Part shown: positions 19,050-32,010 of the stretch, piece after piece
Layout: the number at the start of each line of letters is the position of its first letter
How positions within the stretch are numbered: position 1 is the first letter of the stretch
DNA from: Bradyrhizobium sp. ORS 285
Lineage (GTDB): Bacteria > Pseudomonadota > Alphaproteobacteria > Rhizobiales > Xanthobacteraceae
NCBI RefSeq assembly: GCF_900176205.1
Contig: NZ_LT859959.1
Span: forward strand, 372,001-436,000
DNA: 64,000 nucleotides
Direction: 5' to 3'
The notes under the pieces: generated by a model
Seen by the model: the letters and a program-made list of their open reading frames with translations, nothing else
Database searches by the model: none
What the model was told of the DNA's origin: nothing
Made by a program: the position numbers and the translations under genes

Positions 19050-20306
19050 TCAGGCCCACTCGCCCTTGCGGAATACCGGCACGCGGCGGCCGTCTTCATG
19101 GACGCCATCAATGTCGGTCTCGGCCGCGCCGATCATCCAGTCGATGTGGATCAGGCTCTGGTTACCGCCTTGGGCGGCGATCTGCTGCGGCGACAGCGAG
19201 GTGCCGTTGACGAAGCACTTCGAGTAGCACTGGCCGAGGGCGATATGGGAGGCGGCGTTCTCGTCGAACAGCGTGTTGTAGAACAGCAGCCCGCTCTTCG
19301 AGATCGGCGAGGAGTGCGGCACCAGCGCCACCTCGCCGAGCCGGCGCGCGCCCTCATCGGTGTCGAGCACCTTGTTCAGCACCTCCGCGCCCTTCGAAGC
19401 CTTGGCCTCGACGATGCGGCCTTCCTCGAACTTCACCTGAATGTTGTCGATCAGCGTGCCTTGATAGGACAGCGGCTTCGAGCTCTTGACGTAGCCGGAG
19501 ACGCGGCGGCAGTGCGGCGTCGTGAACACCTCTTCGGTCGGGATATTGGCGTTGCAGGTGATGCCGTTCTTCGCGGTCGAGGCGCCGCCTTCCCATTCAT
19601 GTCCGTCGGCAAGGCCGATCGTGAGGTCCATGCCGGGGCCGGTGTAATGCAGCGCGCTGAAGCGCTGGCTGTTCAGCCACTCGGTGCGCTCGCGCAGCAC
19701 CGCGTTGTGACGCTCCCAGGCGGACACCGCATCCTCGCGGTCGACCCGCGAGGCCGCGAAGATGGCATCGGCGAGCTTGGCCACCGCGACCTCCTCCGGC
19801 ACGTCGGGGAAGACGAGCTTGGCCCAGGCCGCGCTCGGATAGGCGATGATGTTCCAGTTGGTCTCGAAATTGGTGATCTTCTCCAGCGCCGGCTGATAGG
19901 CCTTGGAGTTGGCCTTGCTCGCCCGCGCGACCTTGGCCGGGTCCTGGCCGGACAGCAGCATCGGATTGTCACCGACGATGGCCAGACGTGCGGTGTTTTC
20001 CGAGAACGCCTTGGCCATGCCTTGATAGAGCCAGTCGGCGGCGCGATCGAAGCTGTTGTCGTGGCCATAGCGATAGCGCGCGAGCGTCAGCTCCTCGTCG
20101 GAGAAGAACGAGGTCACGATGCCGGCGCCGGCCTTGTAGGCGTGCTCGGCGACCTTGCGCACCAGCGGCAGCGCCACCGACGGCGCGGTCAGCAGCAGAT
20201 CCTGCCCCGGCCGCAATTGCAGCCCAACCTTCACCGCCACCTCGGCAAGGCGGTCGAGCTTCACGGGATCGATGGCGGTATCGAAGCTACTGACATGTGC
20301 TGTCAT
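19050..20306 (-). CDS. Aminopeptidase, peptidase family M29 (AmpS/PepS-like)
   Basis: 418 aa from ATG 20306, the usual length of M29 metallo-aminopeptidases; the frame is open to 20366. Metal-site regions are present: NIPTEEVFTTPH, GEVALVPHSSPIS, NTLFDENAASHIALG and HIDWMIG. The enzyme removes N-terminal residues from peptides using two metal ions in the cytoplasm. It appears monocistronic, with a repeat-rich gap upstream. Confidence 0.93.
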   Translation of the reverse strand: MTAHVSSFDTAIDPVKLDRLAEVAVKVGLQLRPGQDLLLTAPSVALPLVRKVAEHAYKAGAGIVTSFFSDEELTLARYRYGHDNSFDRAADWLYQGMAKAFSENTARLAIVGDNPMLLSGQDPAKVARASKANSKAYQPALEKITNFETNWNIIAYPSAAWAKLVFPDVPEEVAVAKLADAIFAASRVDREDAVSAWERHNAVLRERTEWLNSQRFSALHYTGPGMDLTIGLADGHEWEGGASTAKNGITCNANIPTEEVFTTPHCRRVSGYVKSSKPLSYQGTLIDNIQVKFEEGRIVEAKASKGAEVLNKVLDTDEGARRLGEVALVPHSSPISKSGLLFYNTLFDENAASHIALGQCYSKCFVNGTSLSPQQIAAQGGNQSLIHIDWMIGAAETDIDGVHEDGRRVPVFRKGEWA

Positions 20307-20394
20307 GGGGTCCAGTTCCGTTGCTTTGGGATACGTCAGAGATAGGCCAATGGATGGGGCGGTCAATGGCGAAGACGGCGCCGCATTCTCCGCT

Positions 20395-20536
20395 GTCGTC
20401 CCGGGCCTGACCCGGGACCCATAATCACCGGAATGGTTGCACGAGCTGGATGCTCAAGCGTGCCTCGAACGTCTGCTGCGGAGTATGGCCCCGGATCGGC
20501 GCCGCGACGCGCGTCGGGCGGCTTGTCCGGGACGAC
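20395..20536. repeat. Palindromic element, family B (degenerate)
   Basis: The left part reads GTCGTCCCGGGC and runs on to GGGACCCATA. The right part reads tatggccccggatcgg and ends GTCCGGGACGAC. The end sequences match the family B copies at 54272-54424 and 54476-54628. Confidence 0.65.
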
Positions 20537-20627
20537 AGCGGAGTTGGCGGTTACGACTTTGCATTCTCGCACCCGCTTTCGCGTCCGAGTTTTGCCGGTC
20601 CAATCACCCTCTTCTAAGCGAGGGTGC

Positions 20628-20816
20628 AGGGAGAGCCGGGCCTCGACTGAGGCCCGTGGCCCGCCTGCGAAAGAAAATGCAGGCGGCAGGTACCACAGGT
20701 CCAGCCGGATCGACCCGGCCCTCCCTGCGCGATGGCTTTAACGGCTGCTTCGCGATCTCCCCGGTGCGCCGGGCTTGTTGGCCACCGTCATCTGCAGGAT
20801 GCGCCTTCAGCGCATC
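20628..20816 (+). other. Structured multi-hairpin element (candidate RNA or dispersed repeat)
   Basis: An outer stem (20628-20637 with 20717-20726, one mismatch) encloses two strong hairpins: CGGGCCTC/GAGGCCCG (20637-20656, loop GACT) and CCGCCTGC/GCAGGCGG (20661-20686). Two more follow: CCCGG/CCGGG near 20760-20773 and GATGCGC/GCGCATC (20798-20816). The strand is arbitrary. From memory, similar blocks recur in Bradyrhizobium intergenic DNA; I cannot verify this here. Confidence 0.4.
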
Positions 20817-21248
20817 ACCGCAGACTTGACCTCAGCTTCGGGAGGCCAGGACCACGCGACTTGACCGTACGGGCCAGTGTTGTTCGTCGGCGCGATCTCT
20901 CACGCTGCAACCCGGCCCGTCCACCACATCCCGCACTCCACGCTTCGTGACGACCGCGCAGCGCCCCTCGTCGATGAGGCGGGATGAGGGGATAAGATCA
21001 CGATTTTCCGAAATAGCAAAGCGGAATATTTTCAACCGCAGGACTGGACAGGGCAAATCAGTTTGAGCCTGTTGATGAAATCAGGCTGTGCGCGCATCGC
21101 GGCTCGCGCGTTGAACGTCCCCCAACACGCCGTTCGCATGACTCGTGACGCGCTGTGAGTCGCCCGACGGGCACGATGCTATCCTTGCTCTCCGAGCTGT
21201 CTTCAACGAGGAGACCGTTGAGCTGACAGTGCATCGCCGCTGTCAGCT

Positions 21249-21363
21249 GTCGTCCCTGCGAACGCAGGGACCCATACCGCGGAATTTCTCGGTGAGGCAT
21301 AACTGCCAGTCATCATCACATGAAAGGCCGGGGGTTATGGGTCCCTGCGTTCGCAGGGACGAC
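21249..21363. repeat. Palindromic element, family B (perfect 28-bp arms)
   Basis: Arm 21249-21276 is the exact reverse complement of 21336-21363 (28 of 28 bases), beginning GTCGTCCCTGCG and ending GGGACCCATA. About 59 bp lie between the arms. The short ORF at 21316-21420 ends inside it. Confidence 0.88.
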
Positions 21364-21420
21364 GGCGGAATTCTTGGCTTCATCCATCCGTACAAACAGT
21401 TCTCCGAGAAACTCGGCCAT
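21316..21420 (-). CDS. Short ORF (34 aa) with strong ribosome site, C terminus made by a palindromic repeat
   Basis: ATG at 21420 is preceded by AAGGAGGCAGAA, an almost perfect Shine-Dalgarno sequence with 5-base spacing. The product starts MAEFLGELFVRMDEAKNSA and then runs into the palindrome as VVPANAGTHNPRPFM. The first 19 residues look like the start of a real gene; the remainder is read from the repeat. It is probably a gene truncated or re-ended by repeat insertion, not a functional known protein. I do not recognise a family. Confidence 0.35.
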   Translation of the reverse strand: MAEFLGELFVRMDEAKNSAVVPANAGTHNPRPFM

Positions 21421-21633
21421 TTCTGCCTCCTTGGACCCAACGGCCGGCCAGGCCGAATTGGCGAAGGGCACTTCGACAATGAGTCAAGTAAATACGTTAA
21501 TTCGGAACCGCTGGAGCGGGCAGGCGCATCCCGGAAATGCATGGCTCATGGGCGAATCCGTCACGTTGAGGACACGTTTGCCGGGTGATTGGCGCGCGGC
21601 AGGGGGATTTCACAGTGTACAGGAGTCCTCCGA

Positions 21634-22242
21634 ATGTACCGCGTTGTTCTTGTCGTCGCCGCATTGCTCGCTCTGTCCGTTCAAGCCGAGGCGCGTCCTC
21701 GTCACCATCATCATTCTTCTTATCATCATCACTCCGCACATCACCGCTACTCCTATCGCCACCATTCCTACATGAACGCGATGGCTTCGATTCCGAGTGA
21801 AGCCCGCGTCGGCGAAGCCCGGGTCGTCGGCGGCCGCCCCTCGGGATGTCCGCACGCCTTCTGCGGCTGTGAGGCCTCGCTCTACACGTTCGGCCGGGTC
21901 ATTCCCGAGCTGAACCTCGCCGCCAATTGGCGCCGCTTCCCGCGCGCCATGCCGGCTCCAGGCATGGCCGCGGTCCGCTCCGGCCACGTCATGATCCTGC
22001 AGCAGCAGGTCGCCGGCAATGTCTGGCTCGTGCATGACGGCAACTCAGGCGGCCACGTCACCCGCGAGCATCCGCGCTCGATCGCCGGCTACACGATCGT
22101 GAATCCGCGCGGCGGCTCGACGATGTTCGGCGCGGCGGCCGGCGCCACGCGCGAAGCCCGTGCGTCGCGCTATCAGCGGGTCGCACGCAACACGAGGTCG
22201 GATGGCTGGATGGCGAGTGCAACGCCGATGGCGTTCAACTAG
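21634..22242 (+). CDS. Exported histidine-rich protein, unknown function
   Basis: 202 aa from ATG 21634, with AGGAG upstream at 21621-21625. Signal peptide to about EARP, then a histidine/serine/tyrosine tract with at least 13 His between residues 24 and 45. Then comes a compact domain (SGCPHAFCGCEASLYTFG, ANWRRFPRAMPAPGMAAVR, NVWLVHDGNSGGH, REHPRSIAGYTIVNPRG) that I have seen in other rhizobial hypothetical proteins but cannot name. The His tract could bind Ni, Zn or Cu. The gene converges on the czcCBA operon 127 bp away, which fits a metal role (inference). Confidence 0.8.
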   Translation: MYRVVLVVAALLALSVQAEARPRHHHHSSYHHHSAHHRYSYRHHSYMNAMASIPSEARVGEARVVGGRPSGCPHAFCGCEASLYTFGRVIPELNLAANWRRFPRAMPAPGMAAVRSGHVMILQQQVAGNVWLVHDGNSGGHVTREHPRSIAGYTIVNPRGGSTMFGAAAGATREARASRYQRVARNTRSDGWMASATPMAFN

Positions 22243-22369
22243 CTGATCGGCACAGAAGCGGAGCGGTCTGCGTCTCGCATCCCGCTTAGCTCCTGCCGGT
22301 CCCCATCTTGTCTGATGGCCCTACGGCTTGAACACGTAGACGGGGCGGATCGCCGCCGCCTCGGGAAAA

Positions 22370-26509
<4,140 letters not shown>

Positions 26510-26513
<4 letters not shown>

Positions 26514-27778
26514 CGCGCGGTCTCCCGGGCCAGAGTGAAGGGACGGCCGACCAGGCCTTCGATGGTCGCCACGGCGACATGGATGTTCTGCAGCGCTTCC
26601 TGCTCGCGCAGCCGCGCCTGCGCGACACTTGCTTGCGCGTCCAGCACTTCAAGCAGCGAGAAGCGGCCGGCGCTGTAGCCCTGCGCGATCTCGTCCGCGG
26701 CCTCCTGCGCCCGGGGAATCGCGATCTCGCGCAACACCGCGAGCTCGCGCAGCGAGCCTTGCAGCGAGTCGTAGGCGCGGCCGGCGATCACCAGCAGCGC
26801 GTTACGGTTGGCCTTGCGCTCGACTTCGGTCTTGGCGACGCTCTCCTGCGCCGAGAGGATGTTGCCCTGGTTCTGGTCGAACACCGGAATCGGCACGGAG
26901 ACGCTGAGCCTGACGGCATCGTCCTGGGTGTCGTTGAAGTGACGCCAGCCGGCGCTGACGCGGACATCGGGATAAGGCTTCAGCCGCCCGAGCAGCAGCT
27001 CGGCATTGCGCTGCGCGTAGACGGTGGTCCAGCGCACGAGCTGGGGATTGGCATCGATGGCGGCTATGACGGTCTGGAACGACGGCGGCTGGCTGGTTGT
27101 GTCGAAGCGCCCGGTTGCGGCTGGGAGTTTTGCCGAGCTGTCACCGGTCAGCACCGCGAGCTCACGGCGCGCGCTCGCCAAGGTCGCCTTGACGCGCTCG
27201 CGATCGGCCCGCACCAGCGCCGAGGCGACCTCGGCGCGGCCGGTTTCTGCCGGCGACGAGGCGCCGGCCTCGACGCGCCGCCGCAGCAGCGGCGTCAGGC
27301 GATCGAGCGCTGCGACCTGATCGTCGAGGATCTGGATGCGGCGTTGCGTCGCGAGCACGGTGACGAAGGCGATCGCCGTTTCCGACAGCACTTCGAGCCG
27401 CACCGCCTGGCGCTGGATCTCGGCGGTGCGGACGGCGGCCTGTCCCGCGGCGATGCGTGCATCGCGCTTGCCGAACCACTCGAACGCCTGGCTGATCTGC
27501 AGGGTCGTCTCGGCCGAGCGCGTGCCGCGATATTGGCCGGAGCCGAACGAATTGTCCTGCTCGTAGGACAGCTCCGGATTGAGCAGCGCGCCGGCCTGCA
27601 GCCGCTGGCCGGAGGCGATGCCGATGTCGCGATCGGCGGCGGACAGGCGCGGATTGGCGGCGAGCGCGCGCGACAGCGCCTCGCGCAAGGTAAGGGTCTC
27701 TGCTGCCGCGCCGTGCACGGACAGCGCGAGCAGGGCTGCGGCGCATGCGATGCGCGCAGCCATTGCGGGGAATGGCAT
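26510..27778 (-). CDS. czcC: CzcC-type outer-membrane factor (TolC family)
   Basis: 422 aa with a signal peptide ending near HGAAAE. Two OEP repeats are visible through the paired helices (ALSRALAANPRLSAADRDIG; the later YSAGRFSLLEVLDAQAS). It forms the outer-membrane channel of the CzcCBA pump. It lies 58 bp after the small His-containing gene and overlaps czcB by 4 bp. Confidence 0.92.
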
Positions 27779-27836
27779 CGAGATGAACCTGTCTGGACGG
27801 GCAATGAGGACGGCGGCGGCCGTCCGGCACGGGACG

Positions 27837-28199
27837 TCAGATCAGGTGTTTGGGGGGCGGCGACTCGGCGTCGGACAGAATGCCGGCACGGAGCACGGGA
27901 ATGGGCCAGTCCGTTGCGGCGACGATGTCGGCCGGCACCGCGGCCAGCTGCAGTTGCGGCACGGAGACCGAGAAGCAGCCATGGCAATGATGATCGGCGA
28001 CGCCGCGCTGATCGGAATGGCCGGCATGATCGAGCAGCGCTGCGATCTCCGGCTTGCCGGACGACGCATGCGCGACGTCGAGATCACAGGCGCCATGCAG
28101 CGCGCCGGCGAGCAGATAGGCTGCGATCACGCACAGCGCCGCGATCCGGCGCAAGAGGCCCGGATGGCTCGTCAGATATCGCTGGCCAATGCTGCGCAC
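27837..28199 (-). CDS. Small exported His/Cys protein leading the czc operon
   Basis: 120 aa from GTG 28199, preceded by AGGGGATGCC; an upstream GTG at 28229 is possible but has no good ribosome site. A hydrophobic segment (LCVIAAYLLAGALHGACDL) acts as signal or anchor. The motif DHAGHSDQRGVADHHCHGC is rich in His, Asp and Cys. Short proteins of this type often precede czcCBA in alphaproteobacteria; they are plausible periplasmic metal binders, but their function is unproven. Confidence 0.7.
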   Translation of the reverse strand: MRSIGQRYLTSHPGLLRRIAALCVIAAYLLAGALHGACDLDVAHASSGKPEIAALLDHAGHSDQRGVADHHCHGCFSVSVPQLQLAAVPADIVAATDWPIPVLRAGILSDAESPPPKHLI

Positions 28200-28278
28200 G
28201 GCATCCCCTGTTCGGCCAGCGGATAGCACGTGGCGTCAGACGTTGTCGATCAGCAACAATGTAACAAGGGGAACCGCG

Positions 28279-28863
28279 TCAGCCGATCGTGAGTGCGGGC
28301 GCCAGGATCACGCAGGCGAGCACCGCGAGCGCCGCAGCGCTGCAACGATAGCCAATCGCGGCCGGTACGACGCCGCCGAGGCCGTGACGCACGCTTGCGC
28401 CGAGCACGATCCAGCCGCAGCCGATCGTGGCGATTGACAGCCCGAGCGCGATGACGAACGGCAGCAGGCTGGTGGCGTCGCTTTCTGCCGGCAGCAGGGT
28501 GAAGGCGAAGATGATGGCCTTGGGATTGAGCAGCGTCGTGATGAACACGCGGCGCAGCGTCACCGGCATCGCATCGCTGCTCCCGCCGCCGCCGTGGCGC
28601 CACAGCGCGACGGCGAGGTGGAGCAGATAGAGCACGACCGCGATCCGCAGGACATGACCGATCATCGGCATCGCCGCGAGCGCCGGGCCGAGCACGACGC
28701 GCAGAACCAGGATCGCGAGCAGATAGCCCGTGAGCTCGGCGAGCAGCAGACGAACGGAGGCGCTGACGCCGCGGCTCGCGCCTGCTGTGGCGAGCAACGT
28801 GTTGGTCGGGCCTGGCGTGGCGAGGAGGGCGATGCTTGCGGCGATGAAGGTCGGGATGTCCAT
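28279..28863 (-). CDS. LysE family amino-acid exporter
   Basis: 194 aa from ATG 28863 (the open frame extends to 29067 but lacks LysE similarity). Six hydrophobic segments and the LysE/RhtB signature near the start (LLATPGPTNTLLATAGASRG), plus LLNPKAIIFAFTLLP in the middle. It exports amino acids or related molecules from the cytoplasm. No LysG-type regulator is adjacent. Same strand as the czc operon but probably separate. Confidence 0.85.
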   Translation of the reverse strand: MDIPTFIAASIALLATPGPTNTLLATAGASRGVSASVRLLLAELTGYLLAILVLRVVLGPALAAMPMIGHVLRIAVVLYLLHLAVALWRHGGGGSSDAMPVTLRRVFITTLLNPKAIIFAFTLLPAESDATSLLPFVIALGLSIATIGCGWIVLGASVRHGLGGVVPAAIGYRCSAAALAVLACVILAPALTIG

Positions 28864-29144
28864 GCAGGCATCGAGCACGTGCACCGATCGTTCGCCTTGA
28901 TACGGGTCAAGGCCGGCCGGAGATCGCCTGATCCGCTCGCAGCGTTGCGCGTGGGATCGCGAGTCCCGATTTCCGGAACGGGTCCTGCGAGCGGCGGTAA
29001 GCCGTGGCGCATGAGCACGCCGTATTGGCGGCATGCAGCCTGCTTGATTGACTCGCTGCCCTCGCAAACTAAGGTTCGCGCCAGAACAAGACAGCGCAGA
29101 ATCGTCGCATCGATCGATGGTCAGCGCGAAGGATCGGACAGCAG
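28864..29144. other. Divergent intergenic region between lysE-like gene and amidase
   Basis: 281 bp upstream of both genes, so it must hold two promoters. TTGACT near 29050 could be a -35 box for the amidase, but no convincing -10 follows. No palindromic repeat or small gene is seen. Confidence 0.4.
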
Positions 29145-30620
29145 ATGACTTTGGCGATGAGCTGGGACGAATGGGCCCGGCATGACGGCGTGGCGCTCGC
29201 GGCCCGCATACGCAACGGCGAGCTGACCGCGGCAGAGCTGGCGCAGCAGGCCGCCGAGGGCATCGCCAAGGTCGATCCGCAACTATCAGGCGTTGTGGAA
29301 GTCTTCGCCGACGCGGTGGACGATCCGATCAAGGCCGGCGCCAATGCCGATGGCCCGTTCGCCGGCCTGCCGTTCCTGATGAAGGATCTCGGCCCGACCA
29401 TGGCCGGTCGCCTGCAGGAGCAGGGCTCGCTCTACATGCGCGGCAACCGTCCTGCCGCCGACACGCACCTGACGTCGAAGATGCGCAAGGCGGGCCTCAA
29501 TCTGATGGGCCGCACCACGACGCCGGAGTTCGGGGTGTGCAGCTCGGCGGAGAACCCGGCCGTCTATGTCACGCGCAATCCGTGGGACACCGACTACACG
29601 ACCTGCGGCTCGTCCGCCGGAAGTGCCGCGATGGTCGCCGCCGGCGTGGTGCCGATCGCGCATGCGACGGACGGCGGCGGCTCGATCCGTATTCCTGCTG
29701 GGGTCAACGGCAATATCGGCCTGAAGGTCTCGCGCGGCGTATTCTCGATCGCGCCGCATCTGTCGGATCTCTCCGGCCTGGTCTCGATCCAGGGCTGCCA
29801 GTCGCGCAGCGTGCGCGACACTGCGGCGTTCGTCGATCATTGCCGCGGCGGCGCGCCGGGCGAGTTCATGCCGTATTGGACCACGCCGGAGCCGTATGTC
29901 GAGCTGATCAAGCGCGATCCCGGCAAGCTCAGGATCGCGCTGTCGCACCAATGGGGCGACTACCGCGCGACGCCGCACATTGCGGCCGAGCTCGAGCGGG
30001 TCGGCAAATTCCTCGAGGGTCTCGGCCATCACGTCGGCTACGCGCTGCCGGACGTGGACTATCGCCAAGCCTTCGCGGCGCAGACCACCTGCTACATCTC
30101 CAACTTCGCGATCGTCATCAACAACCTGCTCGCACAGCGCAAGCTGGAGCGGCCGCCGGCCGAGCTGATCGAGCCGATCAACATCCGCATCTGGGAAGCG
30201 GGCCGCGGCACCAGCTTCGCCGAGCGTGCGGCGATGCAGGCGGTGTTCAACACCACCTCGCGCGCCTTCGGCGCCTTCTTCGAGGCGTGGGACATCATCC
30301 TGACGCCGATCACGGCGCTGCCGACGCCGAAGATCGGCACCACCGAATATCTGACAATCAGCGACAATCCCGACGTGCTCGACTGGTTCGGCAATCTCTG
30401 GCGCAACTTCGCCTTCACGCCGCTCGCCAATCTCTGCGGCATTCCGGCGATCTCGCTGCCGCTCGCCACCAACGAGCACGGCCTGCCGCTCGGCATCCAG
30501 GCGATCGGCAAGCAGGCCGATGACGGCCTGCTGCTGCAACTGGCCGCTCAGATCGAGCGGGCCATTGATGGCCAATGGAACGGCGGCGCCACGCCGGCGG
30601 TGCACGTCACCAAGGGCTGA
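29145..30620 (+). CDS. Amidase (amidase signature family)
   Basis: 491 aa. Catalytic Lys80 (LMKDLG), cis-Ser157 (CGSSAGSA, a slight change from GGSSGGSA) and nucleophile Ser180 (ATDGGGSIRIPA) are present. Such enzymes hydrolyse amides or linear oligomers of amino acids; the glutaminase GatA is unlikely, given no gatB or gatC. Two possible ATGs lie at 29145 and 29157. It stands alone, divergent from the LysE gene and convergent with the LapG-like protease gene. Confidence 0.88.
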   Translation: MTLAMSWDEWARHDGVALAARIRNGELTAAELAQQAAEGIAKVDPQLSGVVEVFADAVDDPIKAGANADGPFAGLPFLMKDLGPTMAGRLQEQGSLYMRGNRPAADTHLTSKMRKAGLNLMGRTTTPEFGVCSSAENPAVYVTRNPWDTDYTTCGSSAGSAAMVAAGVVPIAHATDGGGSIRIPAGVNGNIGLKVSRGVFSIAPHLSDLSGLVSIQGCQSRSVRDTAAFVDHCRGGAPGEFMPYWTTPEPYVELIKRDPGKLRIALSHQWGDYRATPHIAAELERVGKFLEGLGHHVGYALPDVDYRQAFAAQTTCYISNFAIVINNLLAQRKLERPPAELIEPINIRIWEAGRGTSFAERAAMQAVFNTTSRAFGAFFEAWDIILTPITALPTPKIGTTEYLTISDNPDVLDWFGNLWRNFAFTPLANLCGIPAISLPLATNEHGLPLGIQAIGKQADDGLLLQLAAQIERAIDGQWNGGATPAVHVTKG

Positions 30621-30641
30621 CGCTACGCTTCGGCAGGACGG

Positions 30642-31406
30642 TTAGTTGGTTGCGGGCACCGAGGCCGGTGCCTGCGAGTCAGGCGCGCTGCTCATCGCGG
30701 CCATTGCCGGCGCAGCCTGCAGGATCGACAGGCCGGTATCGTCGATGACGAAGCGCGGCTGTATCTGTCGCGCATCGCTGTCCTGGATCATCGCCATGCG
30801 CTGATTGTCGAGCAGCAGCCAGTGTCCGTCGAGCCGCGCTGCGGCCACGGCATGATCCTCGTCGCGCGCAGTGTCGCGGACGATGAGGATGCGCAGATCC
30901 TGTGGCGCGATCCCGGCCAGTCGGAGCGCCACGAATTTGGCAATCGCATAGTCCTCGCAGTCGCCCGCGAGGCGGCCGAAGGTGGCGAGCGGAGACGCCC
31001 AGAGGTCGATCTCGCCATATTGGGCGAGGTCGCTCATCGGCCGGATGGCCAGGTTGATCGCGCGGTTGATCTCGCCGAGCCGGGCGCGACCCGCCTTGGC
31101 GCGGGCCTGATCGACGATGGCGAGAAGGCGCAGCGCGGCCGGCGAGACGCAATGCTCGCGGTCGCCGTCGCAGAGTGCGAGCTGCACGCGCTCGTCCTCT
31201 AGCTTGTGCGCCAGCGTCAGCCACTTGGCCTGCAGCGGGCCGGCTCCGAGCTCGGCGTGTAGCAGGCCGAACGGCTCCGCATCGCCAATGACGGCCCCGA
31301 GCTCCGAGGCCTGCGCGACCGGCGCGGCCTTGACCGGATTGCCCATCAACACAGCGCCGACGGCGGCAGCCGCCAACGATGCGCGGATCAGCGCGAAAAT
31401 GTTCAT
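30642..31406 (-). CDS. Transglutaminase-like cysteine protease (BTLCP, LapG-like)
   Basis: 254 aa with a signal peptide to about VKAAP, so periplasmic. The bacterial transglutaminase-like Cys protease core is intact: GDCEDYAIAK with Cys150, DHAVAAARLDG with His185 and LLLDNQ with Asp200. The acidic residues around Cys150 match the Ca-binding surroundings of LapG. LapG cleaves the N-terminal retention module of giant type I-secreted adhesins and releases them from the cell. The next gene, transcribed divergently, encodes just such a giant protein. A Pro/Ala/Ser-rich tail of about 25 residues follows the fold. Confidence 0.85.
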   Translation of the reverse strand: MNIFALIRASLAAAAVGAVLMGNPVKAAPVAQASELGAVIGDAEPFGLLHAELGAGPLQAKWLTLAHKLEDERVQLALCDGDREHCVSPAALRLLAIVDQARAKAGRARLGEINRAINLAIRPMSDLAQYGEIDLWASPLATFGRLAGDCEDYAIAKFVALRLAGIAPQDLRILIVRDTARDEDHAVAAARLDGHWLLLDNQRMAMIQDSDARQIQPRFVIDDTGLSILQAAPAMAAMSSAPDSQAPASVPATN

Positions 31407-32010
31407 TAGACGCCCCGTGCCCGGAGCTCGCCCTGCGCGCTGCCGCGCAGGTGGATCCGGTGCTTGTTGGGGCCAGCATGAGAGCGGGAGCTTTGCCGCT
31501 GCTTAAAGCGGCGGTCCCGCCTGAGAAATCGCGGCAGTCAGGCTGAACGTTGTGTTGCCTTGATGCGACAAATCTTAGCGAAAGCTGAGTCGGGGTCGCG
31601 AGCCAGACAGTGAAATCCCGTTCAGGTTGTGGTGCCTGGCTGTCCGCAGCTCCGGCATCAATTGATGCAAATTGTAGATTTCTGTCGATCCGATCCCCAT
31701 CCGCCGTCCGAAATTCCCCTTGGGAGTATGGGGGTGCGGATGTGATGGTCGGAGCATGTAATTGTTGTCAGGCGAATACGTCGATTTTCTTGGATGAGGC
31801 CGATTGGTGCCAATGAATACTTATTTATACTCACGTGTTCCTTGCCATGAAGAAGGCGGGAACTTGACGGGATCGAAGCAAACCAGTGGGAGCGGCGGTT
31901 TCCAGGCCCTGAGGGCACAAGCTGAAGATGGTTCCTCCAGACACTTGCCAGTGATATGCACGGCTTGAACACGAATTGTTATGTAATAATTAACCATAGT
32001 CGGTGGCCCC
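31407..32010. promoter_or_regulatory. 600-bp AT-richer divergent regulatory region upstream of the giant protein
   Basis: No gene is supportable. The stretch 31600-32010 is visibly richer in A+T than its flanks. It holds a perfect 14-bp palindrome GCATCAATTGATGC (31655-31668), a candidate operator, and an AT-rich run just before the giant gene containing TTAACCAT (31990-31997), which resembles a CtrA half-site. Both regulatory readings are inference. Confidence 0.45.

Larger units (their letters stand above)
20307..21633. other. Gene-poor 1.3-kb region with structured and palindromic repeats
   Basis: No long gene is supportable here. From left to right it holds a family B palindrome (20395-20536), a hairpin-rich block (20628-20816) within a longer stretch that looks like a dispersed repeat (to about 20990), a perfect family B palindrome (21249-21363) and a short minus-strand ORF with a strong ribosome site (21316-21420). 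It separates the aminopeptidase from the metal-related genes. Confidence 0.7.

Noticed and set aside
31990..31997. CtrA site TTAACCAT before the giant gene
   Set aside because: Only a half-site; the full TTAA-N7-TTAA spacing is not present, so it is mentioned but not called.
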